Of a stretch of 64,000 nucleotides of DNA, positions 1 to 7,014 are shown piece after piece. The stretch covers positions 434,001 through 498,000 of the forward strand of contig JBIIAO010000002.1 in the NCBI GenBank assembly GCA_044239865.1, read 5' to 3'. The notes under the pieces are model-generated. The model saw only the letters and a program-made list of their open reading frames with translations, made no database searches and was not told where the DNA came from. Source of the stretch: CAIZGX01 sp044239865. GTDB lineage: Bacteria; Bacteroidota; Bacteroidia; Flavobacteriales_D; Sanyastnellaceae. The position numbers and the translations under genes are program-made. Within the stretch, counting starts at the first letter, position 1, and every line of letters starts with the position of its first letter.

Positions 1-807
1 CCTGAATCTTCGGCCATTGCAGTGCAGTGGATGAACAATCGCTTCGAGCAAGTGCTTGCTGACATGGAAGACGGATACGATAAGTTCCGCATTAGCGAAG
101 TGTTGATGCAGACGTATAAATTAATTTGGGACGACTTCTGCGCATGGTATTTAGAAATGGCGAAGCCATCTTACGGAAAAGGAATCGATTCAAAAACATA
201 CAACGACACGCTTGATATTTTCCAAAATTTATTGAAAGTGTTGCATCCGTTTATGCCTTTCCTAACGGAAGAAATGTGGCAGCACATGGAATCGTGGCAG
301 AGCGAATCAGAAATGATTTGTATTTCGAATTGGCCTGCTGCAAAAACGTTCGATGCGAACATTCAAAAAGACTTTGAAGAGTTTGAGCAGTTGGTAACGG
401 AAGTTCGTAACGTTCGCAAAAAGCAAAACCTTCCGAACAAAGAAGCGCTGGTTGTTTCATTCATGAAAACAGCAAACAGAAATTCTTCGTTCGATGCAGC
501 GTTCTCACATTTGTGTAACATTTCTGAATTGAATGAAGTGTCTGAAAAGATGAGTCCATCATTCAGCTTCATGGTAAATGGTGTTGAATATTTCATTCCT
601 TACACCGCGTCTGTTGACGTTGAAGCAGAGCAAGCGAAGATGAAGGAAGAGTTGGCTTACCTCGAAGGATTCTTGAAGTCTGTAGAGGCGAAGCTTTCGA
701 ATGAACGATTCGTAAACAACGCACCGGCTGCCGTTTTAGAAGGTGAAAGGAAAAAGCAATCAGACGCGTTGAGCAAGATTGCCGCGATTAAAGAGCAGCT
801 CGGATAA
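1..807 (+). CDS. valS: Valyl-tRNA synthetase, C-terminal part (5' end outside window)
   Basis: The frame is open from base 1, so this is the last ~268 residues of a longer gene. The first ~130 residues read like the anticodon-binding helical domain of class Ia synthetases (FRISEVLMQTYKLIWDDFC; HPFMPFLTEEMWQ). The end is the coiled-coil tRNA-binding arm typical of ValRS (VEAEQAKMKEELAYLEGFL, then SNERFVNNAPAAV). ValRS charges tRNA-Val in the cytoplasm. The catalytic core (HIGH and KMSKS motifs) lies upstream and cannot be checked. It ends 6 bases before the convergent esterase gene. IleRS and LeuRS lack this C-terminal arm, so the assignment is firm. Confidence 0.95.
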   Translation, partial: PESSAIAVQWMNNRFEQVLADMEDGYDKFRISEVLMQTYKLIWDDFCAWYLEMAKPSYGKGIDSKTYNDTLDIFQNLLKVLHPFMPFLTEEMWQHMESWQSESEMICISNWPAAKTFDANIQKDFEEFEQLVTEVRNVRKKQNLPNKEALVVSFMKTANRNSSFDAAFSHLCNISELNEVSEKMSPSFSFMVNGVEYFIPYTASVDVEAEQAKMKEELAYLEGFLKSVEAKLSNERFVNNAPAAVLEGERKKQSDALSKIAAIKEQLG

Positions 808-813
808 TAGAAA

Positions 814-1560
814 TTATTTTTTTCGTGTTGAAATGAAATCGCGAACGATTTTCTTCTCCGCGAAAGCTCTGTTCCAACTGTCGTGTTTGACATCTGGATA
901 CGAAATGAGGTGAACATTCGTGTTCACCTTTTTTGTTGCGTTCACCATGCGAACTGAATTCTCAAAAGGCACTACGTTATCGGCCTCGCCATGAAAAGCC
1001 CACACTGCGGTTTGCGTATTGTTCTTCGCTTGTGCAATATCTCCGCCGCCGCAAACCGGCATTGCTGAAGCAAAACGATACGGCTGTCGCGCAATGTATT
1101 CCCACGTGCCGTATCCGCCCATACTCAATCCTGCAATATACATGCGTCTGGTATCGATGATCGTCGAATTTGCCACCAATGAATCAATGCTATGCATAAG
1201 AACCTCCATGGGCCATGTTGGATTTTTTTTCATGGTGTGAACAACAGCCTTCCAATCCACATCGGTCCATCGCTGAACGCTCGGACACTGAGGAGCCCAC
1301 AGAATATAATGCTCTAATCCAGCGGCTTTCAGGGTTTCCATAAATACCGGTAAACCCACCTTGGTCTGCGCAACATTGTCGCTTCCGCGCTCCCCAGCAC
1401 CATGTAAAAACAGGATAAACGGAAGTCTCGCTTCGTATTCGCCGTTCACAACAAACTCTTTCAAGGGTAATTTCTTTCCATTTGAAACAAGAAATTTCTC
1501 TTGCTGCGCATGGGTTTCAGCATGAATAAGCAAGCATAAAACTAGAAAAAGGCTTCTCAT
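814..1560 (-). CDS. Secreted alpha/beta-hydrolase (esterase / PHB-depolymerase-like)
   Basis: 248 residues with a signal peptide (MRSLFLVLCLLIHAETHAQ). The fold is indicated by the oxyanion segment FLHGAGERG, the nucleophile elbow GLSMGG (Ser ~146), an Asp in HGEADNVVP (~194) and a His in VKHDSW (~226). This is the layout of secreted esterases, often annotated dienelactone-hydrolase or prolyl-oligopeptidase-like; the substrate cannot be read from sequence. A longer frame starts at 1650, but the signal peptide and a TATCTTTG box at 1592-1599 support a start at 1560. It is convergent with valS and divergent from tonB. Confidence 0.8.
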   Translation of the reverse strand: MRSLFLVLCLLIHAETHAQQEKFLVSNGKKLPLKEFVVNGEYEARLPFILFLHGAGERGSDNVAQTKVGLPVFMETLKAAGLEHYILWAPQCPSVQRWTDVDWKAVVHTMKKNPTWPMEVLMHSIDSLVANSTIIDTRRMYIAGLSMGGYGTWEYIARQPYRFASAMPVCGGGDIAQAKNNTQTAVWAFHGEADNVVPFENSVRMVNATKKVNTNVHLISYPDVKHDSWNRAFAEKKIVRDFISTRKK

Positions 1561-1591
1561 AGAAATGAAATTTTTAAATGGAAATGAATAC

Positions 1592-1599
1592 CAAAGATA
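1592..1599 (-). promoter_or_regulatory. -10 box (TATCTTTG) of the esterase gene
   Basis: On the minus strand the sequence TATCTTTG matches the Bacteroidota -10 consensus TAnnTTTG exactly, with a TTG about 14-17 bases upstream. It predicts a transcript start near 1585 and a leader of about 25 bases. Confidence 0.5.
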
Positions 1600-1655
1600 A
1601 CCCTTCAATAGACCAACCTCTAGCAATACCTCGTTTGAAAAAGAAAACAACAGTT

Positions 1656-2456
1656 ATGAAAACGACTCGCACCCTTTTCAAAACACTCGATGAAGTGGTC
1701 TTTGAAACTAGAAACAAAATGTATGGAGCTTATACGCTTCGCAAGAATTACGGACGCAGAACGTTGCTCTCTACCGCCATGGGAATATGCATGGTTTCCG
1801 GATTCCTCTTCGCGCTAACCCTTTCCAACAAAGCCATTGAGAAAAAAGCACCGGAAGTGCAGATGACACAATTGGCTACTGTGCGCTTGGATGAAATTAA
1901 AATTCAACCAAAAAAAGAACCGAAGAAACAATCTCTCGTGCAGAAAGCACAAGGAGGCGGCGCAGAAAACCGCACGGTGACAATTGTAGATAACACTACC
2001 AAAAAAACCAACGTATTCAGTCGCTTTGGTGGAATTGGTCTCGGTGGCGACGATGACGATTTCTTCGGATTCCCGGAGGAACCCAATTTCACGGTTGACA
2101 CGACCACCGTTAAAAAGAAAAAAAATAACAATTTCAAAACATTCGCCCAATTCATGCCTGAATTCCCAGGAGGAATCTCTGAACTCTATGCTTTTCTTCA
2201 AGAAAACATCTATTACTCCGAGCGTATGAAAAACCTCGGAATCGAAGGTACTGTCTATGTTTCTTTCATTATTGAAGAAGACGGTAGCATCTCGCGTGTG
2301 TCTATTGAACGCGGCATAGAGTACGGTGAAGAGTTGAATAAAATAGCGCTGAAAGCCATCCAAAAAATGCCGAATTGGATCCCCGGTCGTAGCGGAAATA
2401 CGTCCGTTGCTGTAAAACAAACTATTCCTATTCAATTTTCACTCGTAAACGATTAA
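1656..2456 (+). CDS. tonB: Energy transducer TonB
   Basis: 266 residues. The N-terminal cytoplasmic motif (FETRNKMYGAYTLRKNYGRR) is characteristic of Bacteroidota TonB proteins. One transmembrane helix follows (~37-56), then a Lys/Pro-containing periplasmic stretch and a C-terminal TonB domain (~165-264; EFPGGISELYAFLQENIYY, EGTVYVSFIIEEDGSI, MPNWIPGR). TonB passes proton-motive energy from ExbB/ExbD to outer-membrane receptors such as the one at 25561-28614. A longer frame from 1578 exists; the start at 1656 puts the conserved KTLDEVVFETRNKMYGAY segment near the N terminus as usual. exbB/exbD are not in the window. Confidence 0.92.
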   Translation: MKTTRTLFKTLDEVVFETRNKMYGAYTLRKNYGRRTLLSTAMGICMVSGFLFALTLSNKAIEKKAPEVQMTQLATVRLDEIKIQPKKEPKKQSLVQKAQGGGAENRTVTIVDNTTKKTNVFSRFGGIGLGGDDDDFFGFPEEPNFTVDTTTVKKKKNNNFKTFAQFMPEFPGGISELYAFLQENIYYSERMKNLGIEGTVYVSFIIEEDGSISRVSIERGIEYGEELNKIALKAIQKMPNWIPGRSGNTSVAVKQTIPIQFSLVND

Positions 2457-2461
2457 ATTTG
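2454..2461 (+). promoter_or_regulatory. TAAATTTG box 6 bases before a start codon
   Basis: TAAATTTG matches TAnnTTTG and overlaps the tonB stop codon. It ends 6 bases before the ATG at 2468, so a transcript from here would have almost no leader. It could be a secondary promoter for the small membrane protein, the PstS-like protein and the TPR gene. No clear -33 TTG is visible. Confidence 0.4.
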
Positions 2462-2467
2462 CACCCT

Positions 2468-2683
2468 ATGCTAAAAAAGCCGCTGCTCATTAGTCAGATT
2501 ATTATGGTAGGAGTATTCATTGGAATGGCCGTCTATTGTGTGGCCTCCAGTGCATTAGACAATGCCTTGCCGGGCCAACGTAAATATTGGTTCGCGCTAG
2601 TGCTCCTGTTGTATGCTGCAATGCGCGCAAGAAGAATTTTCAATGCGTGGAAAGACCTTAAATCTGAAAAAACCACATTATGA
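2468..2683 (+). CDS. Small membrane protein, unknown
   Basis: 71 residues with two predicted transmembrane helices (ISQIIMVGVFIGMAVYCVAS and WFALVLLLYAAMRA) and a basic C-terminal tail. No family recognised. It lies between tonB and the PstS-like gene and overlaps the latter by four bases (ATGA), so it is translationally coupled. Similar tiny membrane proteins accompany the tonB/PstS-like/TPR group in many Bacteroidota, but the role is unknown. The ATG at 2468 fits the hydrophobic N terminus better than one at 2459. Confidence 0.65.
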   Translation: MLKKPLLISQIIMVGVFIGMAVYCVASSALDNALPGQRKYWFALVLLLYAAMRARRIFNAWKDLKSEKTTL

Positions 2684-3609
2684 AAAAACTACTTTTTTTA
2701 GCGCTCTTCGGCGCATTGATTGCCAGCTGCGGCAACTACGACACAACAGCGGAGGGAATTTCATCGGGCGAATTGAAAATTGGAGTCGATGAGAGCTATA
2801 GTCTCATGATGCAATCTCAAATTCCAGTTTATCAGCAGATCTACGACAAAGCGAAAATTAAACCTACTTATTCTACTGAAGAGGAGATTATTCGTTTGTT
2901 ATTAGCAGATAGCATTCAAGCTGCAATTATTAACCGTCCGCTTTCACAAGCTGAATTGGATTTCTTTGCTTCGAAACAACGCATTCCAGAATCAGTTAAA
3001 ATTGCTACAGATGCTATTGCGTTGATTATTCATCAGGAAAATCAAGATACTGTTTTAACACTTGATCAAGCGAAACAAGTTCTTGGCGGACAGATCACCA
3101 ATTGGAATCAGATTAATCCTTCAAACAAAAATGGAGACATTCGAATTATTTTCGATCACAACGGATCGTGCAATGCGCGATATGTTCAAGAGAATTTTTT
3201 AAACGGTGGTGGCATGCCTGCGAACTTCTTCGCAATGGACAGCACGGCAGCTGTAATTAACTACGTGCATGACAATCCTGGGGCAATAGGAATCATTTCT
3301 GTAAGCTGGATAACCGATCCAGAAGACAAAGTAACCAAGGCGTTCAGAGATAAAATTGATGTCGTTGGAATTTTGAACAACACCCTTACAGATCATCCAG
3401 AACGTGTGCGTTATCCTTTCCAAGCCTATGTGTTCGACAAGAGCTATCCGTTCACCCGAGATGTGTATGCTATCCGCACAGGATTGAAGGGAACAGTGGG
3501 AACGGGATTCATTTCTTTCTTGAACGGAGAGAAGGGCCAGCTGATCATTCACAAAATGGGCATGGTTGCTGCTACGTCGCCAACAAGAGTTATTCGAATT
3601 AAAGACTAA
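2680..3609 (+). CDS. PstS-like phosphate-binding-type lipoprotein
   Basis: 309 residues with a lipoprotein signal (FGALIASC, Cys17). The body resembles the PstS/PBP-like superfamily: GELKIGVDESYS, a DAIALIIHQEN strand, LTLDQAKQVLGGQITNWNQI (the TLxQxxxIFxGxITNW region of PstS) and a C-terminal GFISFLNGEKGQLIIHKMGM. PstS proteins bind phosphate for an ABC transporter, but no pstCAB genes are near and the protein sits in a tonB operon, so it may serve a TonB-linked function in the periplasm. The start ATG overlaps the preceding stop (ATGA). Confidence 0.8.
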   Translation: MKKLLFLALFGALIASCGNYDTTAEGISSGELKIGVDESYSLMMQSQIPVYQQIYDKAKIKPTYSTEEEIIRLLLADSIQAAIINRPLSQAELDFFASKQRIPESVKIATDAIALIIHQENQDTVLTLDQAKQVLGGQITNWNQINPSNKNGDIRIIFDHNGSCNARYVQENFLNGGGMPANFFAMDSTAAVINYVHDNPGAIGIISVSWITDPEDKVTKAFRDKIDVVGILNNTLTDHPERVRYPFQAYVFDKSYPFTRDVYAIRTGLKGTVGTGFISFLNGEKGQLIIHKMGMVAATSPTRVIRIKD

Positions 3610-3626
3610 ACCTGAAATAAGTAAAC

Positions 3627-5435
3627 ATGAATATGAAGAACCTATTCACAATCCTTGTAGCCAACGTGCTACTTATCTCGTGCACAGCACAAAAAAGAGC
3701 TCCACTAGAACTCAATCCAGCATTCGATCCAATTCGCACTTCAACCTTGAACGAGCGTTACGAAAAAGCGCTGCGTGACCTGGCAAGTATGCCGAATAGC
3801 GCAGAGAAATTCGCTGTGGATGGATTCAATTATTTAGAGTGGGCAGTAGACGGAAAATTTATTGACGCTAAAAAAACCACTGAAGCAAAAGAAGCATTCT
3901 TAGCTGGGGTGAAGGCAGATTCTCTTTTCCCTCTGAACTATGTTGGCCTTGGTCAAATTGAAATGCGCGAGGGGAATGGCGGAAAAGCAGACACCTATTT
4001 TGCTAAAGCGCGCGGCATTGTAGACAACAAAAAAAACAAAGCCACGAAAGATTTAAAATACACTACCTACATTGCTATTGCAGCGGCTAACATTGCAGAA
4101 GACGCGAAAAATCTAGGAACTGCAAAGCAAACGCTTGATGCCTTGGCTGAAGTTGAAATTGAAACAAAAGCTATTCGTCTTCAATTGGGTTTAACTCTCG
4201 GTGATTACTTTCGTTTCAAAGAGATAAATAACCAATCTTTCGCCATTACAGAGTACAACAAGTGTCTTGAAATAGATCCGCAGTATGTGCCCGCTTTGTA
4301 TAGAAAAGCCCAATTATATCAAGGTGCAAAAAATAACGAAGAGGCATTGAAGTTCTACAGTGAAGCTATTGCTACTGACCCCACTTTCGCCCCATCTTAC
4401 AGAGTTAAGGCTGAATTATTAAAAGACTACGGTCGCTTTGAAGAGGCCATAGCTGCTTATGCCAAATATTTGGAATTGAACAACTCATGCCGCATTCAGC
4501 AACGTTATGCTTCTTTCTTTTATTTGACAAAAAATTACGAAAATGCCATTACAGAGGTTACAGCTGCCATGCCTTGCGATCCAGAGAATTATAAGTTAAA
4601 TCGTGTTTTGGGTTACTCATACCTGGAATTAAAGAACTTTACTGAAGCGAAAAAATACATGGATATTTACTTCTCTCGCCAAGAAATAAAAAACCAAGAC
4701 GTTTCCGATTATGTGAACTACAACAAAATTTGCATGGGATTGGGGCAAGACAGTCTTGCAATCGTTTCTTTGGAAAAAGCGCTTGCTTTATTCCCAGAGT
4801 ACACAGAAGGTTACAACGAAATTGCTACGATTTATACCAACAAGGCCATTGCTTCGAAAGGAAAAGAGAACGAGGCGCTTCGCATTAAGTTATACAGCAA
4901 AGCAGCAGATTGGTATGAAAAGAAGACGGTGAAATTGGGGGCTGATCCTAAAGATCAGTTCATTCAAGGACAGATGTATTATTTCTCTCAGCAATATGTA
5001 CTAGCAGATACTACCTTCCGCAGAAGCTCTGTTCGCTATCCTGAGGCTTGGTTCTGGGTTGCAAAATCTCAGAATAAAATTGACTTGGCTACTGTAACTG
5101 AAACAAGTCCTGCAAAAGGATTGGCAAAGCCTTTCTACGAAAAAGGAATTATTCTGGTTGGACAAGACCCTGCAATCATTGAAAAGAATAAAAAGAATTT
5201 AGCTGAGGCCTACCAATACCTTGGATTGTACTACGGAAATATGGGCGACATCAATTGTTCGAAGTCAGCTTGGAACAAAGTCTTACAGCTCGATCCTACT
5301 AATAAAATTGCAACTCAACTTTTAGTAACACCTGAAACTTTAGATAAAGAATTGCTTGCAGCCCCTGGCGATTGTCCGTTGGTTGTATATCCTGAAATTC
5401 CCAAAGAATCGACTGAAGGAACCGAAGGAAACTAA
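3627..5435 (+). CDS. TPR-repeat lipoprotein
   Basis: 602 residues with a lipoprotein-type signal (LFTILVANVLLISC) and many tetratricopeptide-like helical repeats from about residue 90 to 560 (YVPALYRKAQLYQGAKNNEE, FAPSYRVKAELLKDYGRFEE, YTEGYNEIATIYTNKA). TPR solenoids mediate protein-protein contacts; here probably on the periplasmic side of a membrane. It is the last gene of the tonB group (17 bases after the PstS-like gene) and is followed by a strong terminator. ATG at 3633 is an equally good start. The exact partner is unknown. Confidence 0.82.
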   Translation: MNMKNLFTILVANVLLISCTAQKRAPLELNPAFDPIRTSTLNERYEKALRDLASMPNSAEKFAVDGFNYLEWAVDGKFIDAKKTTEAKEAFLAGVKADSLFPLNYVGLGQIEMREGNGGKADTYFAKARGIVDNKKNKATKDLKYTTYIAIAAANIAEDAKNLGTAKQTLDALAEVEIETKAIRLQLGLTLGDYFRFKEINNQSFAITEYNKCLEIDPQYVPALYRKAQLYQGAKNNEEALKFYSEAIATDPTFAPSYRVKAELLKDYGRFEEAIAAYAKYLELNNSCRIQQRYASFFYLTKNYENAITEVTAAMPCDPENYKLNRVLGYSYLELKNFTEAKKYMDIYFSRQEIKNQDVSDYVNYNKICMGLGQDSLAIVSLEKALALFPEYTEGYNEIATIYTNKAIASKGKENEALRIKLYSKAADWYEKKTVKLGADPKDQFIQGQMYYFSQQYVLADTTFRRSSVRYPEAWFWVAKSQNKIDLATVTETSPAKGLAKPFYEKGIILVGQDPAIIEKNKKNLAEAYQYLGLYYGNMGDINCSKSAWNKVLQLDPTNKIATQLLVTPETLDKELLAAPGDCPLVVYPEIPKESTEGTEGN

Positions 5436-5479
5436 TTTCTTACCATTAAAGCGGTAAGTGTTCACTATCCGCTTTTAAT

Positions 5480-5526
5480 AACTCCCAATACTTCCTGAAA
5501 AGGAAAGCATTGGGAGTTTATTTTTG
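5480..5526 (+). terminator. Intrinsic terminator after the tonB/TPR operon
   Basis: A long stem with arms at 5480-5496 and 5501-5518 (AACTCCCAAT paired with ATTGGGAGTT plus an imperfect inner part) closes on a GAAA loop and runs into a T-rich tract. It ends the upstream operon about 45 bases after the TPR stop codon. Confidence 0.85.
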
Positions 5527-5541
5527 AAGTACAAATTGTAC
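5519..5541 (+). promoter_or_regulatory. TATTTTTG -10 box and GTACAAATTGTAC palindrome
   Basis: TATTTTTG (5519-5526) matches TAnnTTTG and overlaps the tail of the terminator. Directly after it a 13-base perfect palindrome, GTACAAATTGTAC (5529-5541), reaches to one base before the ATG at 5543. The predicted transcript start falls inside the palindrome, so it could be an operator. Not the same as the TTGTA-N5-TACAA sites at 53-60 kb. Confidence 0.4.
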
Positions 5542-5542
5542 T

Positions 5543-6349
5543 ATGGAAAACGCTACACGATTGAAAGAACTTTCAGACAATCTTCACCACAACATTAACG
5601 AACTGCTTTCCGGCAACATGTCGCCTGATCAAACGCAGCACTTAGTTGAATTATGCAGTGAGCTGTATGAAAAACTTATTGTTCTTCGTTTCAAAGCGTT
5701 CACAGAAACAATCACTCCAGCAGAAAAAATGCAAGCGGTTTTAGAGACCTCTGAGCCCATAAAAATAGATTTCACCCCTATTGCCCCTCCTGCAGAGCTT
5801 GCTAATCAAGTGAATTTGATTGATGCTATCAAGGAGGTGGAGCAGGTTGCTGTGCAAGATGCTACGCAAGGTCCTGCGGAAGGTGTTACACAAGAGGTAA
5901 ATGCGGAGCAAGATTCTACGAAAGATGTTGCACAAGATGCTTCGCAAGAGGAGGAGGAAGATGAGGATGAGGAAATTGTCTTTCAGTTGATTCCAAATGA
6001 TGAACCAACTATAGAAGCTCCGAAGGGGGAAGTGAAGCCAATGGTTTCGTTGAACGATTCATTCAAAGAAAATGCAAGCCAGCAAGCGACCATAGCAAAG
6101 AAATTAGAGGGTTCACCGATTAGCGATTTGAAAAAGAACATTTCCTTGAATCAACGTTTTCAATTCTGTAAAGATTTGTTCAAAGGAAACAACCAAGAGT
6201 ATGAAGTGACATTGGAGAAACTGAACAATACGAATCGCGATGAAGCCATGCGTGTTCTTCAAATATTGAAAGATAAATACAGCTGGAATCCTGATTCTAT
6301 GGCCGTTAAAGACTTTACCGACTTGGTAAACAGACGCTACATGGCATGA
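5543..6349 (+). CDS. Unknown acidic cytoplasmic protein with Gln/Asp repeat linker
   Basis: 268 residues, no signal peptide. Residues ~1-60 are predicted helical. Residues ~105-150 form a low-complexity linker built of QDAT/QDAS-like units followed by an acidic run (EEEEDEDEE). The C-terminal ~80 residues (SLNQRFQFCKDLFKGNNQEY to the end) form a conserved helical block seen in uncharacterised Bacteroidota proteins. It overlaps rsmI by four bases (ATGA), so it is co-translated with rsmI and lysS. No function is inferred. The same repeat type appears in the secreted protein at 55690-59538. Confidence 0.75.
   Translation: MENATRLKELSDNLHHNINELLSGNMSPDQTQHLVELCSELYEKLIVLRFKAFTETITPAEKMQAVLETSEPIKIDFTPIAPPAELANQVNLIDAIKEVEQVAVQDATQGPAEGVTQEVNAEQDSTKDVAQDASQEEEEDEDEEIVFQLIPNDEPTIEAPKGEVKPMVSLNDSFKENASQQATIAKKLEGSPISDLKKNISLNQRFQFCKDLFKGNNQEYEVTLEKLNNTNRDEAMRVLQILKDKYSWNPDSMAVKDFTDLVNRRYMA
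5855..5949 (+). repeat. Degenerate 12-15 bp units encoding QDA(T/S)Q / STKDVAQ
   Basis: The DNA consists of related units such as CAAGATGCTACGCAA, AAAGATGTTGCACAA and CAAGATGCTTCGCAA in frame. A matching block is found at 59230-59282 in an unrelated gene. Confidence 0.55.
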
Positions 6350-7014
6350 GGCTATTCGTAGTCCCAACACCTGTTGGAAACCTTGAAGACCTTACCCTGC
6401 GTGCGATTCGCATTTTAAAGGAGTGTGATTTCATTTTGTGTGAAGACACCCGAGTGAGCGTTCGGTTATTGCATCACCTTGAATTTTCAAAACAACTGGT
6501 GGCCTTCCATCAGCACAACGAGCATCAAAAACTCGATCACATCATTGAGCGCATTCAACAATCGCAATCGGTTGCCCTTATCTCCGATGCGGGAACACCC
6601 GGTATTTCAGATCCTGGATTTTTGTTGGTTCGCGCGTGCATTCAAAACAACATTCCTGTGGAATGTCTTCCCGGCCCAACGGCTTTCGTTCCTGCCCTTG
6701 TGAATAGTGGACTTCCAACCGATAAATTTATTTTCGAAGGGTTCCTTCCACAAAAAAAAGGAAGAGAAACACAACTCAAGCGAATAGCCGAAAACCCCTT
6801 CACTTCTGTTCTGTATGAATCGCCTCACCGCATGGTGAAATGCTTAGAACAGTTAATAAAATTCTGTGGTGAAGACCGCCAATGCTCTGTCTCCCGCGAA
6901 ATATCGAAGAAATTCGAAGAAACACGTCGCGGAACCCTTGTTGAACTTTTAGCGCATTTCAGCACACACGAACCGAAGGGCGAGTTCGTAATTGTGCTAA
7001 ATTCGCGTTCATGA
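6346..7014 (+). CDS. rsmI: 16S rRNA (cytidine(1402)-2'-O)-methyltransferase
   Basis: 222 residues, the usual core length for RsmI without the C-terminal extension. Signature motifs are VVPTPVGNLEDLTLRAI at the N terminus, CEDTRVSVRLLHH, the SAM-binding loop SDAGTPGISDPG, and LPGPTAFVPALVNSGLP (tetrapyrrole-methylase fold). The enzyme 2'-O-methylates C1402 in the ribosomal P site using SAM. The start overlaps the upstream stop (ATGA) and the stop overlaps the lysS start (ATGA), so three genes are coupled. Confidence 0.95.
   Translation: MRLFVVPTPVGNLEDLTLRAIRILKECDFILCEDTRVSVRLLHHLEFSKQLVAFHQHNEHQKLDHIIERIQQSQSVALISDAGTPGISDPGFLLVRACIQNNIPVECLPGPTAFVPALVNSGLPTDKFIFEGFLPQKKGRETQLKRIAENPFTSVLYESPHRMVKCLEQLIKFCGEDRQCSVSREISKKFEETRRGTLVELLAHFSTHEPKGEFVIVLNSRS
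6998..7005 (+). promoter_or_regulatory. TAAATTCG box 5 bases before lysS
   Basis: TAAATTCG inside the rsmI 3' end sits 5 bases before the lysS ATG, in the same position as the boxes before other genes here. It also codes for rsmI residues, so it may be chance. No good -33 element is seen. Confidence 0.25.

Noticed and set aside
1815..2435. 206-residue frame on the minus strand inside tonB
   Set aside because: Shadow of the tonB coding sequence; no recognisable domain and no promoter.
5529..5541. GTACAAATTGTAC as another Nudix operator
   Set aside because: Half-sites are in the reverse order and spacing differs from TTGTA-N5-TACAA; also far from the regulator.
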